A stretch of 64,000 nucleotides of DNA from Elmis aenea (taxonomy: Eukaryota > Arthropoda > Insecta > Coleoptera > Elmidae). How positions within the stretch are numbered: the first letter of the stretch is position 1; the number at the start of each line of letters is the position of its first letter. The translations under genes were made by a program, and so were the position numbers. The stretch lies in the NCBI GenBank assembly GCA_947652605.1, contig CANTFG010000049.1, forward strand, positions 1-64,000, given 5' to 3'. Positions 35,406 to 45,900 of the stretch are shown piece after piece. Below the pieces are notes generated by a model. The model was not told the origin of the DNA, did no database searches, and saw nothing but the letters and a program-made list of their open reading frames with translations.

Positions 35406-37071
35406 CCCTTATAATACCGCAATTTTTTTGTTACACGTAATACCACTGGGGTCATATTGACCCCAAAGCTCTTTACTGTATAAAACTATGATGATCAAGT
35501 AAAAACGTTTTTCCAAGCTGTTTATACATTGTTTAGACAACATAGTAATATCAAATACTTAAAAATAGTTACTAGTAATTTATTTTAATTAATAATAACT
35601 ATAAAAAGATCTAACAATTCTACGTTTATGTTACGTTTGCAGGCCGTACAAGCAATTGTCTGGTGATTATTAGAAATAAAGCGACTGCAATGGTTGCAAA
35701 TATTTGAATGCTTTCTATCTAAGTTTCTTGGACATTCACAAAATCTACCACGTTTGAGTTTTTGCGACTTTTGTAACTACTGCCTCTGTGAAGTTGATGG
35801 TTTTTGTAACTCTGTTTCAGTAGCCGCTGGTTGTTTTCCTAGTTGCATAAGGAACTGTCGCCGTTTGTAGCAAATTTTTGCTTGCCAATTTTTATTTAGG
35901 TAACACCATATAATGTAGGCACTAATATCTATAATATTATAAAAAGCTGCAACAGGCCATCTTCGTGTGTCTCTTTACAGTATTATGTTCGTACAAGCTA
36001 GTCCATGGTATCAACGCCTGATGTTGTTTTATTATAGTCAATTATTATTTGCTGTTCCTTTTTGTCACCTTCAGAAACCTCTCCAATGTCGTGTGTTGTT
36101 GATAGTAACGTAACACTTTTTCCCTTTTATGGACAATAAGACACTAATATAGCGTCGTCTTGATATCCAAATTTAGTTGAATACAGGTCTCTCTTATGCG
36201 AATCGGCTAGTTCCCTACTGTTCCGTACTGTACCAAGTAATGTTAGATTCTTTTCTCTCAAATCTCTTGCAAGTTGGAGACTCGTAAAAAAATTATCGGT
36301 GGTCAAATTCCTCCCTGATTTCTCTAACCCCTCTATCATTTCTAAAACTACTCGTTTGTCTTGATTACGTTCAAGCTGGTCACCTGTTTTACCACTGTAG
36401 AACTGAAAATTGTAAACGTATGCCTTTATGCCATATTTTCCAGGCTGTGATGATAAATACTGTTTGAAGGGGCACCTACCTCGGAAAGTTAACAGCTGTT
36501 CGTCAACCGTTATGTTCTTATAAGGAATGTAGAGTAGGTAGCTATAATTCAAAAAGTGTTCGAATTGGTGCCAGTTTACTTGGGCTCGAATTTTTCTTCT
36601 TGCTTTAGCATGATCAAAACGCAGGCATTGAGAAATTGCAGTGAATATGTTTCTACTAAAAGTTTTGTTGAATATAGGACGTCCATCTTCAACATTCCAC
36701 AATTTTGTAATCCCTTCGTTATGAGATTTATAAACTAATATCAACAGACCAATGAAGCGTAAAAACTCCTTGGCAATCACAAGCAGACAACGAGATAAAA
36801 TTATAACTCATAGACAAAGCTAAACAACGTTCTAAAATCAATGCACCTTACAAACTATTAGGGGTCATTGGTGACCCCAGTGGTATTACGTGTAATTTAA
36901 TTAAATTTTTGAAAAACGATACATCCTACAAAAATCTTATTGTACCATCACATAATATATACTATTTTGTGTAAAGTCAAATTTTTTTGGAATTTTAGGA
37001 AGCAGCATTTCAAAAATATATAGATTCAAAGAGCGTGTGGGGTCTCCAGTGACCCCATGGTAGTATAAGGG
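35406..37071 (-). mobile_element. piggyBac element 2 (TTAA-flanked)
   Basis: CCCTTATAATACC at 35406 and GGTAGTATAAGGG ending at 37071 (one mismatch) are flanked by TTAA at 35402-35405 and 37072-37075. Inner repeats TACCACTGGGGTCA / TGACCCCAGTGGTA sit just inside both ends. The transposase on the minus strand lacks its N-terminal part and is frame-shifted at the C-terminus. Confidence 0.88.
36127..36780 (-). pseudogene. piggyBac transposase, truncated core (217 codons open)
   Basis: DDE-type transposase of the piggyBac family. Conserved parts: ITVDEQLLTFRGRCPFKQYL (first catalytic Asp) and NLTTDNFFTSLQLA (second Asp). After the stop at the end of this frame the homology continues, with frame-shifts, to about 35640: SGVDTMD (third Asp), then a cysteine-rich stretch FCECP / ICNHC / ACTAC, the C-terminal finger. 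piggyBac proteins are usually 500-600 residues; about 200 N-terminal residues are absent. Not functional as it stands. Confidence 0.82.
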
Positions 37072-37214
37072 TTAAACGTTTTCGAGGATTCCTGCTCGGC
37101 AATTTAACTTACTGGAAAAGAAATGGTACTACCATTAGGGAAATAAAATTATTGCGCATCTAATGGTACTAGTGTTAAGACTAAACATACGATGTTTAAA
37201 ATATTCCTCTAAAA

Positions 37215-38010
37215 TTTTATGATTTTTCTTCTTCTTCTTAATCGGTTCCTCTTGTACCTTTCGGTGTCGAGGTATGCCTTTCTATTCTTGTATTATGTTT
37301 CTCCACTCCTTCCTATCGTTAGCTAATTGTGGCACATCTCTCCAGCTGACTCCTTTTTCTTCTAGTCTCTTCCTCACTTCTTTTTCCCATTTTGTTCTTG
37401 GTATTCCTCTGTTTCTTTTTCCCTCTATCTGCATTTTCCATCCTATTTTCGCGTATCTACTTTCTGGCATGCGTAGTAAATGTCCAAGCCATCTTAATTG
37501 ATTCGTCTCCATCTTTTTCTTAATATCTGTTACTTCTAGGTTATTTCGGATTTTTTCGTTACTGATTTTATCGATCAATCCACATCCCTTTATTCTTCTC
37601 AAGAATCTCATTTCCTGTACCTGTATTCTTTGTTTTTGTTTTTGAGTTAGTGTCCAAGTTTCTGAACTGTACGTGAGGATGGGTACGTACACTGCATTAA
37701 AAACTCGCGTCTTCGTTTCTTTTGATATCTCCTTCTTACTTATCAAACATTTATTAGTGGCGTAGTAAAATTTCGTCGCTGCCGCTATTCTGTTATTCAG
37801 ATCTTCCTCCAATTTACCATTTTCTGTAATTATTGTTCCTAAATATTTAAAACTTGTCACCTGTTCTATCTTTTTTTGGTCTAGCATAATTGTAACTGGT
37901 TCATGATTTTTCGCTATAACCATAACCTTTGTCTTTGTTATATTAATATTCGTATTATATCTACTTAATGTATCTGCCCATAGGTCTAGATTGAATTGCA
38001 AGTCCTTTTC
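37215..38010 (-). mobile_element. 5'-truncated RTE-like LINE with (GAA)n tail
   Basis: Contains the open C-terminal frame 37282-38001, a ~50-bp 3' untranslated stretch and an AAGAAGAAGAAG tail at 37227-37240. Truncated at about 38010. Confidence 0.78.
37282..38001 (-). CDS. LINE reverse-transcriptase C-terminal domain, partial (239 codons)
   Basis: Uninterrupted C-terminal part of a non-LTR reverse transcriptase: TKVMVIAKNHE, the thumb-like SFKYLGTIITENGKLEEDLN, VPILTYSSETWTLT, and the tail LRWLGHLLRM with GKRNRGIPRTKWEKEV. The N-terminal endonuclease and catalytic palm (FADD) are absent, so this is not a complete protein. An intact frame of this length suggests a recent insertion. Confidence 0.75.
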   Translation of the reverse strand: MQFNLDLWADTLSRYNTNINITKTKVMVIAKNHEPVTIMLDQKKIEQVTSFKYLGTIITENGKLEEDLNNRIAAATKFYYATNKCLISKKEISKETKTRVFNAVYVPILTYSSETWTLTQKQKQRIQVQEMRFLRRIKGCGLIDKISNEKIRNNLEVTDIKKKMETNQLRWLGHLLRMPESRYAKIGWKMQIEGKRNRGIPRTKWEKEVRKRLEEKGVSWRDVPQLANDRKEWRNIIQE

Positions 38011-38289
38011 GCTTTTAGCTAATAACGATTTTTATATTTTGAAAACCTTGATTTTCATTAACGGTAAATTTTTACAGTATTTGTCTGTCAAGTTAATTAA
38101 TTATTAAAGTCACATCAAGCAAATATTCTATTTGAATGCATCAAAATAATTACTTCAATGGAGAAAAAAATTCCTGTAAAAACCCTCCACAGCCTGCGAA
38201 GAGTGAAAGATTTGTTTGCTGTTTAATCCACTAACAAGTAAAAAATATATAAAATAGTTTAATAAATCTTTTTAACAATAATTTATTAA

Positions 38290-39290
38290 TAAAGAAAGAT
38301 TTCAAGGTAAAAACTTTTTACAGTGGCCATAGTTTGTGAGGAGAGATAGATTTGTTCGCTGTTCAATTTAATAACAGACCTGAACTTACGCCAGTATAAT
38401 TTAAAAATATTTTTTGACTTTCTGCCGATAAGCAACAAAAGTTTTGTAAATTTTAATCCTAACTGCTTCCTTTCCATAAAAATATGTTTCCAGGTTTCCA
38501 CGTTAAGCGTCGGTCCAAGTGCACCCCTAAGTATTTGGCAGTTTCTGTTTGAGGAAGCAGTTTTCCATTAAAACTTACACTGGGACGTGTTTCTTTTCTT
38601 AATGTGAACGTCACATGCTGCGACTTAGTTTCATTAGCTCTAATACGCCATCTTTTTAGACAGTGCCTAATATCATCTAGTGCTTGTCGGACGCATTCGC
38701 AGGTCCTTCACTTGTTGCTAGAATAGCCGCGTCTTCGGCAAACGTTGCCGTGATAGTATTTGACGAATTTGGAATGTCTGCGGTGTAGACAAGATATAAT
38801 ATCGGTCCCAGTACACTGCCCTGTGGAACCCCTGATTGTAAAGGGTACAGCTGTGTTGTTTCCTCTTGGTATTTTACCATGAAGTGTCTATTTATTAATT
38901 ATGACTGTAGGACCCGGTAATAAGTTTATGGTAGTTTTGCTTTTAACTTGTGCAGTAAGCCTTGATGCCACACTTTGTCAAACGCCTGGGTGATATACAA
39001 AAATGCAGCAAAACAGTCCATGTACTTTTCAAAAGTTTAATTTAGGATTTTACTACCCTGTGCACCTGTTGTGGCGTGTTGTTGCCTGAAACCAAACTGA
39101 TGCTCTGTTATAATATTCAGTACGTCGTGGTGGTTTTAGTCTTTTAAGAAATAGTTTCCCAAACAGTTTTGGAAGCACGGACAAAAGACTTATAGGTCTG
39201 TATGACGCAGGTTCTTCAGCTGGTTTTCCTGGTTTATGGATAGGTTTTATCTGAACTACTTTCCATTGGGTTGGAAAAATTACGTGTCAT
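38290..39290 (-). pseudogene. Jockey-like LINE reverse transcriptase, frame-shifted
   Basis: Read on the minus strand, in order: PASYRPISLLSVLPKLFGKL, EHQFGFRQQHAT, YITQAFDKVWHQGLLHKL, SGVPQGSVLGPILYLVYTAD, then FAEDAA where FADDxA is expected (first catalytic Asp of the pair is Glu), and LPNT..GCTWTDA followed by ETYFYGKE. Several frame-shifts and stops. It is a dead copy of the Jockey clade; the endonuclease part is missing. Confidence 0.75.
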
Positions 39291-39866
39291 TTTTAATTCT
39301 AATTAAATAAATTATACATCTCAAAATACTCAATTTATTTAGGAGTAAAAAGCATTGGTGGGTCTTTTCAATTTTCCCATTCTTTTTGTTTGAACGAGGA
39401 AACTATCATTATTAAAAACTAAAAAATATGTTGCTACTGCCTAATTTGAAAAATTTAAATTGCACAAAGTGTAATTTTTAAAAATGTAGCAAGGGTGTTT
39501 TTTCTATCTGCAATACTATCTAAGACTAAGATAAACAGCGATTCCTAAAAAATTAGGTACCCTGTGTCTTTACAGCATCAACCATAACTGATTTAACTTT
39601 ATGCGGGGTTTGTCAGTAAAACAAACAGCGTCACCAAAGACATTTCTGCTGATATTACATAAACTCATTCGTTATTATAATGTTTTGTTCACAGTCTTAT
39701 TACAAGAATCAACAAGCGATAAATATTTACTCATTTACAGTTTATGAATAATAATAACGGATACACAATCAATAGATGATTTAGTCAAGGCTGGCTTTAT
39801 TTGTTTTAAATCAGAAAAACCCATTTACTTGTCCCCACTTCGTGTTAGTTATGTCGTACACATCAA
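39291..39866. other. upstream region of the pacifastin gene
   Basis: No transposon recognised in the last ~500 bp before the promoter; presumably it contains the gene's own regulatory DNA. No specific factor site can be named. Confidence 0.35.
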
Positions 39867-39902
39867 TATAAAAGAAGTTTATGTAGATTTATTTTATCAG
39901 TT
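39867..39902 (+). promoter_or_regulatory. core promoter of the pacifastin gene: TATA box and initiator
   Basis: TATAAAAG at 39867-39874 and an arthropod initiator TCAGTT at 39897-39902. The initiator A (39899) lies 32 bases after the start of TATA, the normal spacing. The predicted 5' leader is ~27 nt to the first ATG. Confidence 0.65.
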
Positions 39903-39925
39903 GAATAAACCGTAGCCATACTTTG

Positions 39926-39998
39926 ATGAACAGAAGCAAAATGTTTAGTGTTTTGTGCGTCACGTTGGTAATATTAGCTGCTGGAATAAACGCACAAG
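39926..39998 (+). CDS. pacifastin exon 1: signal peptide
   Basis: Encodes MNRSKMFSVLCVTLVILAAG then INAQ: a basic start, a hydrophobic core and a small-residue cleavage region. Donor AG|GTATGA; phase 1. Confidence 0.85.
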
Positions 39999-42900
39999 GT
40001 ATGACATTTTCATTGCAATTTAAAAAGTTGGAAAAGGATCATAATTTTGGGCAAGCAACCATGCTATAAACAAAAAATTATTGAGCTCACACAGAAACAT
40101 TAAGTTTTGACCTTAAATATATTGTATTTATTCCTAAAAAAACACTCTTTAACAAATAATGTTAATGGTAACTTTTAGTTGATTTTAGAACAAAAACACA
40201 AACCTAAAGGAACTTTAAGTTAATTTTTATACAAAATACTAAGTTAAAGGAAACCTCAAATTCTCTAATTTTTAAAAATGAATTAAATTAATTTCTAAAG
40301 ATTTTCCAAAGCTTAAAATTTTTATATACAGTGTGGCTGGTTTTACATTGTCCAGCTTATATCTGCTGAAATATTAATGTTACTAAAAACAGTTAAATGA
40401 GAAACTTATTAAACAAAAGCTGGTCTACAAAATGGTGCTAAAAATTTTGTTCCATAGCCTACCAGTTTTTCGGAAAAATATCCAACTTTTGTTTTTTAAA
40501 TAGAACACCCTGTATATTTTTACAGAATCACATTCCAAATCAATTTCTCTTCACAATGATATTATCATAAGTACCATTTTGCTTTTAAATTATGCTCAAT
40601 ATTTCAAAAAAAGAGAATTATTATAGTCGGCTGTGGAAACAGCAAAGCATATCAACTTTTTCATTATTTGTATAGTACATTTTTCTTAATTATAATTACA
40701 CTTATTTCTGTCTGATTTGACAAGTGTTTGCTAATGTAATTTGCAATAAACAAAACAATATCACAGCCGACTTTAATAATTCCTTTTTTGAAATATTGTG
40801 CATAATTTAAAAGCAAAATGGTACTTATGATATATCATTGTAAAGAGAAATTGATTTAGAATGTGATTCTGTAAAAATATACAGGGTGTTCTATTTAAAA
40901 AACAAAAGTTGGATATTTTTCCAAAAAACTGGTAGGCTATTGAATAAAATTTTTAGCACAATTTTGTAGATCAGCTTTTGTTTAATAAGTTTCTCATTTA
41001 ACTGTTTTTGGTAACTTTAATATTTCAGCAGATATAAGCTGGACAATGAAAAATCAGCCACACTGTATATTAACACAATTTTATTATTTTAATTTGCTTT
41101 GTTCTATCAACGCACTGATTTAAATGATTTTAATTTAATGGCTTTGGAAGTTACCAATGCTCCTTTAAAAAGTAGGGGGGGTTTACTTTGGAAAATTCTA
41201 AATAAATAGTCAAAAAAAATGGGATTTGCAGTTAAATTAAAAAACTTTTTTAAACATCTTTTATAAATTAAAGGTTTATTATGGAAGTGCCTAGGGCCTA
41301 CGAAAAATTAAGGGCCCACTAAATTAAAAATTGAGGAAATGGAAGTTTAGGAACTAAAATAAAACATTAAATTTTTGCTCAATCAGTTTATTTTCTCTTT
41401 CTGTAGACTTTTCTACACTTTTTGAGTGCAAAATCTTTAATAGTTCCCTCAACTGGCAACCGTTTTGATATTGCTTGAGCAAATTAGATCTTTAATCATA
41501 TTTCATGTTAAAAAAAGATCTTTCTCCTTCAGAATTTAATCCTAAGATTGTCATATAAATTCTAAGAGCAATATTCGTATTAGAAAAGCTGGATGCTAAA
41601 TGCTGCTTCTTTTGCAGCAACAATATATCTTGTACTGTTTAGCAATCCCGAAAAATTTGAAAATAGCAAAAATTCATCCATGAAACATATTAAAATGCAT
41701 TAAATTATTTAAAAGGTACTTAAATACTTTAACTTAAAAAAATCATTTAAAAAATTAAGAACGCCAATGCGACCTTGGTCTGCATGCATTTGCATGTAAA
41801 GCTTGCTCAAAGAAGTCTGTTTTTATCTAAAATAATCCAAAAAGTCTAAAATTTTAGAGATCTAATAATAATCTAATCAAGGACTCGGTTATAAAACGAA
41901 GGTTCAATGATTAAAAAAATTAAGGACATGTTACAAATAAGTAAACACAACCGTTCTCGCCACCAATGAGTAGCAATTAACACTAAGAAATTTGTTTTTG
42001 AAATAACTTTACGTTATTAATTTACTTAGTGCTTTTTAATTTGCTCTATTGTGTGTGTTATTTTGTTAGTGAATTATGCTGTAAAAATTTACTTGAATTG
42101 ACATTTTTTCTGCCGACACTACTTATGCTTCATATTAAGAACAAGTTTGTAGTTTATACAGGGTGATTGATTGGGACGTGGCATTAAAAATATATGAAGA
42201 ATGAAAAAGGGTATAATGATCTGAAATTTTGGTTATGACCATAATAGCATTTCATCTGTTTAATGAAAATATTTTCAAGATGGCGACACTTCCGAAAATA
42301 CCGGAAGTTGACGTCTACTTTCTTAATTCTAAGACAATGGTGTATTTTTTATTGCATTTTGGATTTAACACCTTATTTTATAGGGACTTTTGATAGCATT
42401 CCCTATACCTAAGTGCAGTCGTTTTTTAGATTTTTGGACTTTCTTGAAATTTTTTTATTTTCATCGTGATGCTTAATAGGTCCGTCAAGTTGGAGCTACA
42501 ACATCACAAAAAACAAAAACTTTTAACGTCATAATTTTTTGCTCATTTTTTGCTAATTTTTGCTATACTTTTTAAATTTTTTGCTGGTCTCTAATAGGAG
42601 ACAATTAAAAAAAAAAGAATTGCAACTCCAACTTTACGCTGAGTTACATTTGCTAAAAAGTCAAAATGTTTTCATGTCACAATTTTTTGCTCATTTTTGC
42701 TGTACTTTTTAAATTTTTTGCTGGTCGCTTTTCCAAGATATGTAGTTTTTTCATAATCATTATGTGCTACAAATAGGTGGTATTCGTGGATATACAACAC
42801 GAATAAATTCGAATAACCAAAATGTACGTCAATGTTTTGTTCTAATAACTTTATAATAATTTATAAAGTTAACTTATATACACACTTTCAATTTCCACTT

Positions 42901-45900
42901 TAAATAGAAAATATTGTTTAGTAGCTTGGTATATGTTATAATTATGTCGATTTGTTGCATTTTCTCTGAGAGACCAACCAAATATTTTAAAAATACAGCA
43001 ACGATAATCCACAAATCTTGATGTAAATAATTTTTTGCATCTCAAAGTCAAATTTCAGTTAACTAAAAAAAAAACTATTTACGACTTTTTAACCCTCTTT
43101 AGACCATTAAAGGGACACATACATATGTCCCACATCACATAAGAATAAAAATTAGGTTTTTGTATTAACATTTTTTTATTGTTGTAACATTGTCAACTAA
43201 AAATGTTTATTTCTACAAAAAGAACCTAGTCCTATTTCTGGTGGGTCTTAAGCATTGTTATTTGCAGGTCTGAATTTATGTACCTATTGTTCAATTTTAT
43301 TGGAGTGTAACAATGCCTTAACTGATAGTCATGTAAAGAAACTTTATGGTTTTTACAAAAACTGCAACAAAACTACTTTTAAATATCAATAAATTGAAAG
43401 TGTGTATATAAGTTAACTTTATAAATTATTATAAAGTTATTAGAACAAAACATTGACGTACATTTTGGTTATTCGAAGTTATTCGTGTTGTATATCCAAG
43501 AATACCACCTATTTGTAGCACATAATGATTATGAAAAAACTACATATCTTGGAAAAGCGACCAGCAAAAAATTTAAAAAGTACAGCAAAAATTAGCAAAA
43601 AATGAGCAAAAAATTGTGACATGAAAACATTTTGACTTTTTAGCAAATGTAACTCAGCGTAAAGTTGGAGTTACAATTCTTTTTTTTTAATTATCTCCCA
43701 TTAGAGACCAGCAAAAAATTTAAAAAGTATAGCAAAAATTAGCAAAAAATGAGCACAAAATGGTGACATAAAAACATTTTGACTTTTTAGCAAATGTAAC
43801 TCAGCATAAAGTTGGAGTTACAATTCTTTTTTTTTAATTATCTCCTATTAGAGACCAGCAAAAAATTTAAAAAGTATAGCAAAAATTAGCAAAAAATTAG
43901 CAAAAAATTATGACGGTAAAGTTTTTGTTTTTTGTTATGTTGTAGCTCCAACTTGACGGACCTATGCTTAATATCATCTACCGCCGCCAATTTTGAAGAG
44001 AAAACGCTTAAATCGAGAATACATAGAAGAAACCTTGCAGTTCATCCTGGAGTTTTTGCAATCGTTGCATTACTTACAGGGTGTCCAAAATTTAATTTTC
44101 TTTTAATGCAACTTTAGACCACCATAACTCGTTTTTTTCAAAGACAATGCCCACTTTTTTTTAAATTTTCTAAGACAAAATTAAATTTCCGTCTGGTCAT
44201 TGCAGTTAAATAAGGACACCTCTCACTAAATTCACGGCAAGTTCTTTCAATAATCTTGTGATATTCTTCATGAATATAAAATAAGTTCAAAATATTTGTG
44301 TTTGAATACTCTTGATTTTCCATTTTCATGGATACTTCAGACAAACGCGATAAAAGTCGTTGACAGTTAATTATTATTAGCATTTGTAGTCATTTCCAAG
44401 GCTTACTATTTAAAAATACTACAATTTCTCTAAGCTTCATCAAAAATTCTAAATAACTCGAAAATTATTGATGAGGGGTATAGAAAACGCTAATACAGAT
44501 CGATGCAGACTTCAATTTTGCATTAGAAAAAAGATTGGGCATTGTTTTTTAAAAAACTAGTTTTAGTGGTCGGAAGTTGCATTAAAAGAAAATTAAATTC
44601 TGGACACCCTGTAAATAATGCATCGATTGCAAAAATTCCAGGATGTACTCCAAGGTTTCTTCAATGCATAGTCTCAATTTAAGAGTTTTCTCTTCAAAAA
44701 TGGCGGGGGTATTCAAAAAAATGCAAACATCTAAACAACCACTGCACTTAGGTATAAGGAATGCTAAAAAAAGTCCCTCTAAAATAAAGTGTTAAATCCA
44801 AAAATCACCCCGTGTAAACAAAGAGGAACAGATCGAATTGTAACGATTTCAAAAATTATCTATAGGTACATTTTTATATTTAATTAGAAATCACTTATCT
44901 TATACATCTTTCTTTTTTTAAATTCTAATTACTAAATAGTTTCCTGGCGTCGCGCTGCTTCGTCGAATAGAGTTTTTTATATTTTTGTCACTAAGCTAGA
45001 GAAAAATTAAAAAACTGTTTTGGACTTTTAACTAAAGAAATTTATGTTGTAATCCGGCACAAGAGCTGTGATGATCAAAAATGTTATCAGTTTTAATCTT
45101 ACATTTTGTAGCTCGCTTCTTCTGCTCGGCCTAAAACACATTTTAAGAACATTTCCCAATACTTGTACATCAATTATTAGACTTTCAATATCGAGGTAAA
45201 AGAAATATTCAATTTTCGAGATTTCCGTTATGTTATAATTAAAATATAAAATTGTACAAGGGAAGATAAATTTACTTCAAAAACTAAAAACAGTAGATCG
45301 TAGCAAAGCCTCAATTAAAAATAAGTTTATTGATCAAAAACATTGTTATAATTATATATTTTTGGGCACCTCGAATATTTTTACGTTGTTCAGTTTCTTT
45401 TGTTTGTTTTCATAAAAGCAAAATGATTTTCCCGGTATTTTATATACTGATTCAAGCATTTATTTCAAGCCACGATGTGGATCTTGATTATTATAAGAGA
45501 TAGAAATTATTCAGTTAAATTGGCAAAACGTAAGATAAAATGAAGTTTAATCTACGGAGACATACAGATGAGTGGAAAAATGCAAAGGTAACAAAAGACC
45601 ACAGTTTTGATCTATGATTTTATTTTATCTCTTTTTCGCTTTACAAATAAAAATCCTAATTTTATGAATTGTGAAAATTTCGCATGCTACATAAACTAGT
45701 GATTTTTGACTTAGCTGCGAAGCTATGCCAGTCAATTTTTGAATTTCTTATAGACGTCGTGTTATACAGGGTGTCCAGTTTAAAATGAAGTACATGGGTA
45801 TCTCGGAAACCGTTACAAATACAAAATCGGTTAAATGGAAAAAAAGTTGCGGAATTACATGCGTAACAATAATCCAGTTTTACATTTTCAATAATTCAAC

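Larger units (their letters stand above)
42159..44814. mobile_element. foldback mariner-like element, host of two further elements
   Basis: Left TATACAGGGTGATTGATTGG; right CACCCCGTGTA. The arms include GGATTTAACACCTTATTTTA and CCTATACCTAAGTGCAGTCG (42358-42430), mirrored at 44740-44800. A ~190-bp stretch at the far left has no mirror. Contains the 42478-43963 and 44077-44611 elements. Confidence 0.68.
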
